A stretch of 64,000 bases of DNA from Maribacter dokdonensis DSW-8 (GTDB lineage Bacteria > Bacteroidota > Bacteroidia > Flavobacteriales > Flavobacteriaceae). The first letter of the stretch is position 1, and each line of letters begins with the position of its first letter. This document shows positions 27,130 to 35,640 of this stretch, in pieces. A model generated the notes under the pieces. The model was not told the DNA's origin. It did no database searches and saw only the letters and a program-made list of their open reading frames with translations. The stretch is taken from positions 1 through 64,000 of the forward strand of contig NZ_LDPE01000001.1 in NCBI RefSeq assembly GCF_001447995.1, written 5' to 3'. Made by a program: the position numbers and the translations under genes.

Positions 27130-28020
27130 ATGAAGACTAAAATCTTATTACCCGTTTTAACGCTATTATGTTTTGTGTATGCCAATGCTCAAGACAGTAT
27201 TCTTTTTCCAAAACCACAAGTGGTCTTGAAAATTAAACCATCTGAAACTGATAGTAGAATAACTAAAGCCGATACCCCTCATTTTATAGCTTATAATCCT
27301 TCTAATGAACAGGGCAAATTGTTACTTTTTATTCCAGGCACCAATGGTATTGCGTTAAAAGGACCTAAGAATTTGTTCGCTACTGCAATTGAACAAGGGT
27401 ATGCTGTAATTAATATGTCATACATAAATACCCCAGCCATTGCAAGAATTTGTAAAGGTGAAAACCTAGAAGCAAATGCAAACTGCGCAGCAGATTTTAG
27501 AAATTGGAGAGTATATGGTAATACGGAATTTCCCCTTATTGAAGATGCATCTTACGATGCCATAGTCAATAGGCTGACCAAGCTTTTAATGTATTTATCG
27601 GAAAATGATAAGCAAGGTAATTGGAGCCGTTTTTTAGAAAATGGTTCGCCTAAATGGAGCGAAATAGCTTTGGCAGGTCAATCTCAAGGTGGTGGTATGT
27701 CTGCCTTTATCGCAAAAACAAATTTGGTAGCTAGAGTAATCGATTTTTCTGGTGGGTGGGATTATTCCGCTAAAAATGAAATCGCAAATTGGTATTCTAC
27801 TGCCAGTGTTACTCCTGTAGACCGCTATTATGGAACGTTTCATAAAAAAGAACCTATGGCGCAGACTATTGAAAAAACCTATAAAGCCATGAACATACCA
27901 GAAGATCATATTTATGGTTTTGATCTGGATGTACCTAAGGGTAAGCGGGCACACTCTAACGGAGTGCGAAATTTGGGTTATAAAGACCAGTGGATAGCAT
28001 TACTTGGAAAAGGTAATTAA
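27130..28020 (+). CDS. Exported alpha/beta-hydrolase-fold protein
   Basis: 296 residues with signal peptide (ending near YANAQ). It has an oxyanion-hole region LLLFIPGTNG, the nucleophile elbow GQSQGGG (Ser in GxSxG), and a late His in RAHSNGVR. The pattern resembles the BPSS1187-type uncharacterised hydrolases, but I am unsure of the family name. It lies 15 bases after the creatininase gene. An esterase or amidase role in the same pathway is inferred. Confidence 0.7.
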   Translation: MKTKILLPVLTLLCFVYANAQDSILFPKPQVVLKIKPSETDSRITKADTPHFIAYNPSNEQGKLLLFIPGTNGIALKGPKNLFATAIEQGYAVINMSYINTPAIARICKGENLEANANCAADFRNWRVYGNTEFPLIEDASYDAIVNRLTKLLMYLSENDKQGNWSRFLENGSPKWSEIALAGQSQGGGMSAFIAKTNLVARVIDFSGGWDYSAKNEIANWYSTASVTPVDRYYGTFHKKEPMAQTIEKTYKAMNIPEDHIYGFDLDVPKGKRAHSNGVRNLGYKDQWIALLGKGN

Positions 28021-28056
28021 TTATAAAAGCATCAATTGGAGATAAAATTAAAATAC

Positions 28057-28869
28057 ATGAATAAAAGAATATATCAATATTGCTGCTTACTGCTATTACT
28101 ATTTACGTCGTGTAAAGAGGCAAACAAAGAAGTTGTAATAAAAACGGATATGAAAGAAAAGGTAGCTACTAAAATGAATACATTAGGATTAATTGGTGGT
28201 ACTTCTTGGCATTCCACCATAGAATATTATAGCATGATCAATCAGTCTGTGAATGATCATTATGGCAATAATACCAATCCACCATTGTTGGTTTACACAC
28301 TTAATCAGGCTGAGGTTCATCGTTTTCAAATAGAAAACAAATGGGACTCCATTGCTCATATGCTCGTTAATGCTGCTAATAGTTTACATAGAGGAGGAGC
28401 AAAATCGGTACTTTTTTGCGCCAATACACCGCATAAGGTATATGATTTGGTTCAGCAGGAACTTGATTTCCCAATTATTCATATAGCCGATGCTACCGCT
28501 AAAGAGATTCATAAAAGAAAGGTGAAAAGAGTACTGTTCTTAGGTACAAAATATAGTATGGAAGAAACCTTTATCACTAAAAGAATTGAAGATAATGGTA
28601 TAGAAGTATTGGTGCCTGAAGATCAAAAGGTGATAGACGAGTTACATAGAATAATAATTGAGGAACTTACTTATGGCAACATTGTGCCATCTTCAAAAGA
28701 TTACGTTATGGAAGTCATTAAAAATGCCAAAGAGCAAGGTGCCGATGGAGTGGTTTTAGGGTGTACCGAATTTCCTTTAATGATTTTTCCGGAAGATGTG
28801 GATATCGCTGTATTTAATACTACAAAGATTCATTCAGATGCAGGTGTGAACTATATTTTAAAAAAATAA
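28057..28869 (+). CDS. Exported lipoprotein aspartate/glutamate racemase
   Basis: 270 residues from ATG 28057; an upstream TTG at 28036 is less likely. The N-terminus MNKRIYQYCC... ends in lipobox FTSC (C19), which is unusual because this family is normally cytoplasmic. The racemase core follows: GLIGGTSW, first catalytic Cys C121 (CANTPH), second Cys C236 (LGCTEFP). Both Cys are present, so activity is likely. It would interconvert D- and L-Asp or Glu outside the inner membrane before uptake by the transporter encoded one base downstream. Confidence 0.83.
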   Translation: MNKRIYQYCCLLLLLFTSCKEANKEVVIKTDMKEKVATKMNTLGLIGGTSWHSTIEYYSMINQSVNDHYGNNTNPPLLVYTLNQAEVHRFQIENKWDSIAHMLVNAANSLHRGGAKSVLFCANTPHKVYDLVQQELDFPIIHIADATAKEIHKRKVKRVLFLGTKYSMEETFITKRIEDNGIEVLVPEDQKVIDELHRIIIEELTYGNIVPSSKDYVMEVIKNAKEQGADGVVLGCTEFPLMIFPEDVDIAVFNTTKIHSDAGVNYILKK

Positions 28870-28870
28870 T

Positions 28871-30316
28871 ATGCAATTTTCTAAGCAGAATATCGGTCGT
28901 GTTTTAGGACCATTAGTTTTCTTTTTAATTTTATTTTTATTTCATCCAGAGGATTTATCAAAAGAGGCAAATGCTGTTTTAGCCTCTGTGGCTTGGGTAG
29001 CTATATGGTGGGTAACGGAAGCAATCCCTATTTATGTAACTGCATTATTACCCTTAATACTTTTCCCGTTAACAGGTGGTTTAAGTTTAACCGAGACGGC
29101 AACTTCTTATGGTCATAAATATATCTTCTTGTATATGGGCGGATTTATTTTAGCCATAGCCATTGAAAAATGGAACCTTCATAGGAGAATTGCACTGACA
29201 ATTATCAACCTTATTGGTACCAACGTTATCAATATCATACTTGGTTTTATGCTCGCAACGGCATTTCTGTCCATGTGGATTTCTAACACCGCTGCAGCGG
29301 TAATCATTTTACCAATTGCCATGGCAATTGTATATCAATTAAATGATAACCCAGATACTGAAAAAGATGAGAATAAAATCTTTGGTAAAGCACTGATGCT
29401 AGCTATTGCCTATAGTGCATCTATTGGTGGTATTGCTACATTGATCGGTACACCTACAAATTTGGTATTGGCGGGAGTTGTGCAAACTACCTTTGGTAAG
29501 GAAATTACATTTTCAGAATGGTTTGTGTTAGGTTTTCCTATCGCAATTATTCTACTTTTCTTATGCTGGTATTACTTAACCAGATTTGCTTTTACTTTTA
29601 AACAAAAAGATTTCCCTGGGGGGCGTTCTGAAATTTCAGCGCGATTAAAAGCTTTGGGAAAAATGGGTTATGAAGAGAAATCTGTATTAGTGGTATTTGC
29701 CGTGACCGCTTTTGCGTGGATTGCTCGTTCATTTTTGTTGCAACGCTTTATACCTAAGATGGACGATACGATAATAGCAATGATGACAGTGGTAATTCTA
29801 TTTCTTTTACCCACTCGTGAGAAAGGTAAAAGACTAATGGATTGGCAAGATGCCGTTAAACTACCTTGGGGAATATTATTACTATTTGGTGGGGGATTAA
29901 CATTGGCTTTGGGCTTTGATACGAGCGGATTGGCTCTTTGGATAGGTAGTAAGTTATCTGCCTTGCAAGTTTTACCATTTTTTCTATTGCTAATGATCTT
30001 GATTTCAATAGTAAATTTCATGACAGAGATAACTTCTAACATAGCAACCACTGCAATTCTTTTGCCCGTTCTGGTATCCTTAGCGCCAGTTTTAGGGGTG
30101 CATCCTTATTACTTAATGATAGCAGCAACCTTGGCAGCATCTTGTGCATTTATGTTACCTGTGGCTACACCGCCCAATGCTGTAGTTTTTGGTTCTGGTT
30201 ATCTTGAAATGCAGGATATGGTTAAAAAAGGCTTTTGGTTAAATATTATATCTATACTTATACTAACTGTAGTGGTCTATATTGTTTTACCAATGGTTTG
30301 GGATTTATCACTATAG
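28871..30316 (+). CDS. DASS (SLC13) family sodium:dicarboxylate transporter
   Basis: 481 residues, about 11-12 membrane segments. Both SNT signature motifs are present: MWISNTAAAV near 130 and EITSNIATTA near 395, with GGIATLIGTPTNL and PVATPPNAVVFGSGY. It imports dicarboxylates such as succinate, malate or aspartate with sodium. The start is one base after the racemase stop. A close homologue lies at 62266 in the second SusCD locus. Confidence 0.92.
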   Translation: MQFSKQNIGRVLGPLVFFLILFLFHPEDLSKEANAVLASVAWVAIWWVTEAIPIYVTALLPLILFPLTGGLSLTETATSYGHKYIFLYMGGFILAIAIEKWNLHRRIALTIINLIGTNVINIILGFMLATAFLSMWISNTAAAVIILPIAMAIVYQLNDNPDTEKDENKIFGKALMLAIAYSASIGGIATLIGTPTNLVLAGVVQTTFGKEITFSEWFVLGFPIAIILLFLCWYYLTRFAFTFKQKDFPGGRSEISARLKALGKMGYEEKSVLVVFAVTAFAWIARSFLLQRFIPKMDDTIIAMMTVVILFLLPTREKGKRLMDWQDAVKLPWGILLLFGGGLTLALGFDTSGLALWIGSKLSALQVLPFFLLLMILISIVNFMTEITSNIATTAILLPVLVSLAPVLGVHPYYLMIAATLAASCAFMLPVATPPNAVVFGSGYLEMQDMVKKGFWLNIISILILTVVVYIVLPMVWDLSL

Positions 30317-30385
30317 TCGTTATATAAAGACGTTTAAAAGGTTTTCAAATAACTGAATAATACATTTTACAATTAAATCAAGCAT

Positions 30386-31177
30386 ATGAAAATAGCCCTA
30401 ATAGGTTTTGGAAACATAGGTAAATATCTGGCAGATTGGATCTGTGCAAATTCTAGTTTCGAATTAAAATATATAGTTGCACGTAAAGAGATTGCAAAAG
30501 AAACTTGTGGTTTTAAAGAATATCCTGTTCAATTTGTAAAAGAAATTACAGCAGATTTAATTAACGATGTTGATATTATTATTGAATGTGCTACAAAAGA
30601 TGTGGTTACTCAATTATTAAAATTTCCAGAAATAGATCAGTCTGGTAAGAAGTTAATTGTAATTAGTACAGGCGGACTTTATGAAAATAAAATGGCTTTG
30701 TCACAATTGAAAAAATGCGAGGTTATATTACCCGTTGGTGCCATTGCAGGTCTTGATGCCATTAAAGCTGTAAATGATGAAATTACCTCGATAGGGTTAA
30801 AGACAACAAAACATCCTAAAAGTTTAGAAGGGGCTCCATTTTTTGAAAACTCAAGTATCGATTTGGCTTCAATAGAAACTAGCCAAACTATTTGGAAGGG
30901 TAAGGTAAGTGAGGCGGTAAAAGAATTTCCTAAAAATATTAATGTCGCGGCAAGTTTATATTTTGCATCTAAATGTGAAAACTTAATGATTGAGATTGTT
31001 GCCGATCCCAATGCTAGTAGTAATATGCATGAGATTACTTGTGAAGGTGGTTTTGGTAAAATTTATACGCGTACCGAGAATAAACCAAGCCCAAATAACC
31101 CAAAAACAAGTTTTTTGGCCATTAAAAGTGTGGTGAGTGTACTAAGCAATATGAACGCTACAGTTAAAATCAATTAA
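30386..31177 (+). CDS. nadX: L-aspartate dehydrogenase (DUF108/NadX type)
   Basis: 263 residues. Rossmann motif GFGNIG at 7-12, the family segment VGAIAGLDAI, FPKNINVAASL, and the C-terminal HEITCEGGFGKI. It oxidises L-aspartate to iminoaspartate or oxaloacetate plus ammonia with NAD(P)+. Here, at the end of a catabolic operon and behind a racemase and a dicarboxylate transporter, a degradative role is more likely than NAD synthesis, since no nadA/nadC is nearby. Confidence 0.85.
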   Translation: MKIALIGFGNIGKYLADWICANSSFELKYIVARKEIAKETCGFKEYPVQFVKEITADLINDVDIIIECATKDVVTQLLKFPEIDQSGKKLIVISTGGLYENKMALSQLKKCEVILPVGAIAGLDAIKAVNDEITSIGLKTTKHPKSLEGAPFFENSSIDLASIETSQTIWKGKVSEAVKEFPKNINVAASLYFASKCENLMIEIVADPNASSNMHEITCEGGFGKIYTRTENKPSPNNPKTSFLAIKSVVSVLSNMNATVKIN

Positions 31178-31363
31178 TTCTTAAGTTTATATTTTATCGC
31201 TACCGAGTGTTGTTTTTAAAACTATGTTTGGTTCATTATGGTCATTGATAATGTATTTCTCTATTACAAATACATCGAATTTTCTGTTATTGGTATGTTG
31301 AAATATTTTCTTGAGATAACTGTTACGGCTAAATATGCCAAGAAAAAGGGTTCCCCATGGGAA

Positions 31364-32194
31364 TTAAATTACATCAGAATTTAGAATTAGTCTAACCCCA
31401 ACAATTAACAATAAAACGGCGAATGCTTTTTTCAGTGTTGCCCCAGGTAATTTGTGCGCAAGTTTTGCGCCTATTTGTGCAGTGAAAAAGCTAGCAAAAC
31501 TCACACATATAAACGCATACATGTGTACAAACCCTAATACGCCATTTGGTAAATCTTGTTTTACATTGGGGTCAATAAATTGACCAAAAACTAGAAATCC
31601 TATTGCTCCAGCACAAGCAATAGGTAAGCCACATGCGGCAGATGTACCAACCGCATGCTGAATTTTTAAACCATAATAGCTTAATATGGGAACGGTTAAT
31701 GACCCACCGCCAATACCAAAAATAGCAGAAATAGCACCTATAAAACCACCTAATCCGGTTTGACCAATAGGTGAGGGTAGTTTGCTAAAGTCATTTTCTT
31801 GTAGTGATTTATTTTTCATGAACAACATTTTTAACCCTACCAAAAAAGCACCTACACCAATAATTACCTGAAGGGAGTCGCCATGAATAACGGAGGCAAC
31901 TGCAGCCCCGGTCAAGGAACCAATTACCAATCCTGGTGCCATGCGTTTCCATACGTTCCAATTTACGGCACCTTTACTATTGTGTGCGCGGAGTGAACTA
32001 ATTGATGTGACAATTATAGTGGCAAGAGATGTACCTATACCCACATGCGTAAGTGCAGCACTAGGAACACCTTGTGCTTTAAAAATGTATATTAAAGCGG
32101 GTACAATTATCATGCCTCCGCCAATACCAAACAAGCCTGCTAAAAGACCGGCAAAAGCACCAGCAGCTAAATAATAAAGAATAAATATATCCAT
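31364..32194 (-). CDS. TSUP (TauE/SafE) family permease
   Basis: 276 residues from ATG 32192-32194; a longer frame needs TTG. About eight membrane segments in two repeats, each with the glycine-rich motif: GLFGIGGGMIIVPAL and AIFGIGGGSLTVPIL. Family members move sulfite, sulfoacetate or other organosulfur compounds. It lies just downstream of the mesX-mesD pair on the same strand, which fits a sulfur-linked job. A short stem (TTCCC/GGGAA, 31351-31363) with a T-run on the minus strand right after the stop may end the transcript. Confidence 0.87.
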   Translation of the reverse strand: MDIFILYYLAAGAFAGLLAGLFGIGGGMIIVPALIYIFKAQGVPSAALTHVGIGTSLATIIVTSISSLRAHNSKGAVNWNVWKRMAPGLVIGSLTGAAVASVIHGDSLQVIIGVGAFLVGLKMLFMKNKSLQENDFSKLPSPIGQTGLGGFIGAISAIFGIGGGSLTVPILSYYGLKIQHAVGTSAACGLPIACAGAIGFLVFGQFIDPNVKQDLPNGVLGFVHMYAFICVSFASFFTAQIGAKLAHKLPGATLKKAFAVLLLIVGVRLILNSDVI

Positions 32195-32284
32195 AAGTAA
32201 TTTGTAATGAGTCAATTAGGTTTTAGGTATCTATTTTGACTTTCATAAGGTAAAATTAAGCGATAAATGAATACTATTTTCCAA

Positions 32285-33313
32285 TTAAAAGCCAACTTCA
32301 TTGCGTATAATTTCAGCTCCCGCACTTAAAGCACTTAACTTACCTAGTGCTACATTTCTAGAAAGCGGTGCCATACCGCAGTTTGTGCTAGGATATAGGT
32401 TTTCTATAGCCACAAATTCAAGAGCTTTGCGCAGTGTATCAGCTACTTCCTCTGGTGTTTCAATAGTATTGGTTGCCACATCAATGGCACCTACCATTAT
32501 TTTTTTACCATGAATTAGTTCCATTAGATGAAAAGGTACGTGTGAGTTATGGCATTCCAAAGAAACCATATCAATATTGGACTTTTGAATTTTAGGGAAA
32601 ATTTCTTCGTACTGTCGCCACTCTGAACCCAATGTCTTTTTCCAATCATTGTTCGCTTTTATTCCGTAACCGTAGCAAATATGTATTGCGGTTTCGCAAT
32701 TTAAACCTTCAATAGCCCTTTCTAATGTTGCCATTCCCCAATCATTTACATCATCAAAGAAAACATTGAATGCTGGTTCATCAAACTGTATAATATCTAC
32801 CCCTGCATCTTGAAGTTCTTTTGCTTCTTGGTTGAGTGCTTTCGCAAATTCCCAAGCCAATTTTTCTCTACTTTTGTAATGGTCATCGTACAAGGTGTCT
32901 ACCATTGTCATTGGTCCCGGTAAAGCCCATTTTATACGTTTAAGGGTCTGTTTACGTAGAAATTTGGCATCATCAACAAAAACTGCTTTTTGACGTGTAA
33001 CTTCATCTACAACAACAGGGACACTTGCATCATAACGGTTACGAATTTTTACCGTTTTACGATTTTTAAAATCTACACCACTTAAATGCTCAATAAAAGT
33101 AGTTACAAAATGTTGGCGAGTTTGCTCACCATCACTGATAATGTCAATCCCTGCCAGTTGTTGTTCATGCAGAGAGACGCGTAAAGCATCTTGTTTCCCT
33201 TCAATAAGTTCATCACCCTCTAGTTTCCATGGTGACCAAAGTTTTTCGGGTGGCGCAAGCCAAGCAGGTTTGGGTAAACTTCCAACAGTGGATGTCGGTA
33301 ATACATTTTTCAT
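32285..33313 (-). CDS. mesD: Core-MetE methionine synthase, MesD type
   Basis: 342 residues, corresponding to the C-terminal catalytic half of MetE only, without the folate-binding N-terminal half. The zinc ligands are present: His and Cys in AIHICYGYG, Glu in VSLECHNSH, Cys in PSTNCGMAP. Also the DEPAF active-site motif in IIQFDEPAF and DGEQTRQHF. Core-MetE proteins paired with DUF1852 have been described as folate-independent methionine synthases (MesD with MesX) that need oxygen. The neighbour at 33324 is that DUF1852 partner, ten bases upstream. Confidence 0.87.
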   Translation of the reverse strand: MKNVLPTSTVGSLPKPAWLAPPEKLWSPWKLEGDELIEGKQDALRVSLHEQQLAGIDIISDGEQTRQHFVTTFIEHLSGVDFKNRKTVKIRNRYDASVPVVVDEVTRQKAVFVDDAKFLRKQTLKRIKWALPGPMTMVDTLYDDHYKSREKLAWEFAKALNQEAKELQDAGVDIIQFDEPAFNVFFDDVNDWGMATLERAIEGLNCETAIHICYGYGIKANNDWKKTLGSEWRQYEEIFPKIQKSNIDMVSLECHNSHVPFHLMELIHGKKIMVGAIDVATNTIETPEEVADTLRKALEFVAIENLYPSTNCGMAPLSRNVALGKLSALSAGAEIIRNEVGF

Positions 33314-33323
33314 AATAAAATAA

Positions 33324-34370
33324 TTAAATAGTGAAGTTAGCAGACCATTGTTCTAGGATGTTTTTATAAGGCTTTATAAAATGCTCTTCGGCAAATTTAC
33401 CTTGCTCTATTCCTAACCTAGTTCGCTCTTCTCTGTCGTATGCAATATTTGTTAAAGAGTGGTCTTGATTATGTAAACTTGGATTATAACAAAGTCCTGC
33501 ATCAGCATTAGCGTTATAAATTTCAGGCCTATAGATCTTTTGAAAGGTTTCCATTGTACTTATAGTACTAATTAATTCAAGGTTCGTGTAATCTGATAAT
33601 AGGTCGCCAAAGAAGTAAAAAGCCAATGGGGCAACGCTGTTAGGTGGCATAAAATAACGAACCTTTAATCCCATTTTGTCAAAATATTCTTCTGTTAATG
33701 AAGACGTATTGCCTTCGTATTCAAAACCTAATATGGGGTGGTTATTTCCAGTACGATGATATGTTTTGTTGCTTGATACACTTAAGCATATCACAGGAGG
33801 TTTTGAAAAGTGTTTTTTATAGGTTTCAGAGTTTACAAAGCACTTAAATATATTGCCGTGTAATTCACCAAAATTATCTGGAATGCCATTGTTGTTTTTG
33901 CCCTTATTATGTTCAGAGAGTAAAATGCTAAAATCATAATCTCGCACATAAGAAGAAAAATTATTCCCAACAATACCTTCAATGCGTTTACCTGTTTTAT
34001 GGTCGTTAATATATGTTCTCAATACTTCTATTGATGGAAATGTTTTTCCACTGGCATCAATATCTATATCTACCGAGATAATTTCTAAATCAAGGGAATA
34101 TCTATCATAATTGGGGTTATCCCATTTTGCTAAGCTATTGAAACGATTGTTGATCATTTGAATAGTGCTACGTAAGTTCTTTTGACGATTTTCTCCTCTT
34201 GCCAAGTTGGCAAAGTTGGTTGTTGTACGAGTACTATTGGACGGAATATAATTTTCGTTGAAATAAGTACGCTTTATTTGGAATACAACATCATTATTAA
34301 TGGTTTTATGCGAGTGTTCAATTGCTTTCTTTTTGTTGACCTCTGAATTTTTTAATACGACCGATTTCAT
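33324..34370 (-). CDS. mesX: DUF1852 protein, MesX (partner of MesD)
   Basis: 348 residues. The characteristic DUF1852 blocks are all visible: TRTTTNFANLARGENRQ, GIVGNNFSSYVRDYDFS, KPPVICLSVSSNKTYHRTG, MPPNSVAPLAFYFFGDL and the C-terminal HFIKPYKNILEQWSANF. In characterised systems MesX is required with MesD to make methionine without methyl-folate. The methyl donor is not established to my knowledge. First gene of the mesX-mesD unit, divergent from an Lrp-type regulator. Confidence 0.88.
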   Translation of the reverse strand: MKSVVLKNSEVNKKKAIEHSHKTINNDVVFQIKRTYFNENYIPSNSTRTTTNFANLARGENRQKNLRSTIQMINNRFNSLAKWDNPNYDRYSLDLEIISVDIDIDASGKTFPSIEVLRTYINDHKTGKRIEGIVGNNFSSYVRDYDFSILLSEHNKGKNNNGIPDNFGELHGNIFKCFVNSETYKKHFSKPPVICLSVSSNKTYHRTGNNHPILGFEYEGNTSSLTEEYFDKMGLKVRYFMPPNSVAPLAFYFFGDLLSDYTNLELISTISTMETFQKIYRPEIYNANADAGLCYNPSLHNQDHSLTNIAYDREERTRLGIEQGKFAEEHFIKPYKNILEQWSANFTI

Positions 34371-34372
34371 CT

Positions 34373-34493
34373 AAAGATAATTTGTAGTTTTTATGTCTTA
34401 CAAAATTGAAATTAAAAGATGAATTAATTTAGTAAATGATAAAAGTTAGATGATTTATCTTTTTATTGTATTATTGTAGCAATTTTATCTTTT
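34373..34493. promoter_or_regulatory. Divergent mesX / Lrp-regulator control region with phased repeats
   Basis: TTTATCTTTT occurs at 34454-34463 and again at 34484-34493, exactly 30 bases apart, about three helical turns. An inverted copy, AAAGATAA, lies at 34373-34380 next to the mesX start, with AAAAGATGAA near 34415. Such phased A/T-rich repeats suit an Lrp/AsnC octamer, so autoregulation plus control of mesXD is likely. Confidence 0.45.
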
Positions 34494-34506
34494 GAATATT
34501 GTGAAA

Positions 34507-34992
34507 ATGAAAAAAACAGATAATTATTCTTTAGAAAATCTGGATATCATTGATTTGAAGTTGCTCAGAATACTTCAGAACAATGCTAAATTGACAACTA
34601 AAGAAATTGCAGCACGAGTAAATTTATCTCCTACACCTGTTTATGAAAGGATTAGAAGGTTTGAAAAGGAAGGTCTAATTGAAAAGTATACAGCTATTGT
34701 AAATGCTGAAAAAGTTGGTAAGCAACTAACTGTATTCTGTAACATCACCTTAAAGGAGCACACTAAAGAAATAGGAAATAAGTTTGTGAAAGATATTGTT
34801 TCCCTTAAAGAAGTGGTAGAGTGTTACAATATCTCGGGCGACTATGATTTTTTATTAAAAATTATGGTAGAGGATATGAAACACTATCAATCTTTTGTGA
34901 TTAACGAGTTAGGGTCGGTAAAGAATATTGGGAGTGCGCATAGTACTTTTGTTATTGGAGTTATAAAACACAGTTATGCGGTACCTATATAA
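34507..34992 (+). CDS. Lrp/AsnC-family transcriptional regulator
   Basis: 161 residues from ATG 34507 (a TTG 15 bases upstream is the alternative). N-terminal winged HTH: LDLKLLRILQNNAKLTTKEIA pattern, then NLSPTPVYERIRRFEKEGLI. C-terminal RAM (AsnC_trans_reg) domain: VVECYNISGDYDFLLKIM with the GDYD effector loop. Divergent from mesX with a shared 120-base control region, so it most likely senses methionine or a related amino acid and regulates mesXD. Confidence 0.88.
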   Translation: MKKTDNYSLENLDIIDLKLLRILQNNAKLTTKEIAARVNLSPTPVYERIRRFEKEGLIEKYTAIVNAEKVGKQLTVFCNITLKEHTKEIGNKFVKDIVSLKEVVECYNISGDYDFLLKIMVEDMKHYQSFVINELGSVKNIGSAHSTFVIGVIKHSYAVPI

Positions 34993-35032
34993 TTAGTAGT
35001 GCTTTGTAGTGTAAGTATTCTATTTTCTAAGT

Positions 35033-35524
35033 TTAGAGTTTGTTTTTTATGCCTTGCTTTGCTACTATTATTTTCTTTATCAATACAATTTGTCCAAGAT
35101 GATAGTAACTGTGTTCAATTAATCCATCAATATTTCTTTTATAGGTTCCGTATTTGACATCCACAAATTCTTGATTTAATTTTTCTTCAGGTAATTGCGC
35201 TATTAATTTTGCTAGATGTTCTGAATCTTCCCAGAATTCGCTTAAGAAAGACTTCCATTCACTTTTTGACTTTATTTCAGGAAAATCAAAACTATGTTTG
35301 TCTCTTATTTCAAGATTTCCACCAATAAATACATTTTTGATTCCGTAAACGAAGTAATGTACGTGTTGAGCTAATAGTGCAATAGTATTGTGAGAATCAA
35401 TTTTTGATACAGCAATTTTCCAATCCAAATTTTCTAATTGGTCTTTATAATTAGTATTTGCTACCCAAGTTCCATTGAGGATTATTTCTCTAAATCTATT
35501 GGCTAATGCTATTGTTGATTTCAT
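35033..35524 (-). CDS. DinB-like (DUF1572) four-helix protein
   Basis: 163 residues. Helical, with the metal-binding histidines of the DinB/YfiT superfamily in QHVHYF and EHSYYHLGQIVLIKK. The family is used as a thiol S-transferase or metalloprotein scaffold; no specific role can be assigned. Convergent with the Lrp-type gene, 40 bases apart. Confidence 0.75.
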   Translation of the reverse strand: MKSTIALANRFREIILNGTWVANTNYKDQLENLDWKIAVSKIDSHNTIALLAQHVHYFVYGIKNVFIGGNLEIRDKHSFDFPEIKSKSEWKSFLSEFWEDSEHLAKLIAQLPEEKLNQEFVDVKYGTYKRNIDGLIEHSYYHLGQIVLIKKIIVAKQGIKNKL

Positions 35525-35640
35525 TTATAAAGTATTATGATGTTTTAAAAATTAATCTGATTGTATCAATATCACGTGGTTAATTGGCGTAACTTATCCA
35601 TAAATAGCCAAAAACCAACAATATTGATTACCAACTAAAG

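Noticed and set aside
11988..31177. Classical polysaccharide utilisation locus
   Set aside because: Despite SusC and SusD, no glycoside hydrolase, polysaccharide lyase, carbohydrate esterase or sulfatase was found among the following genes.
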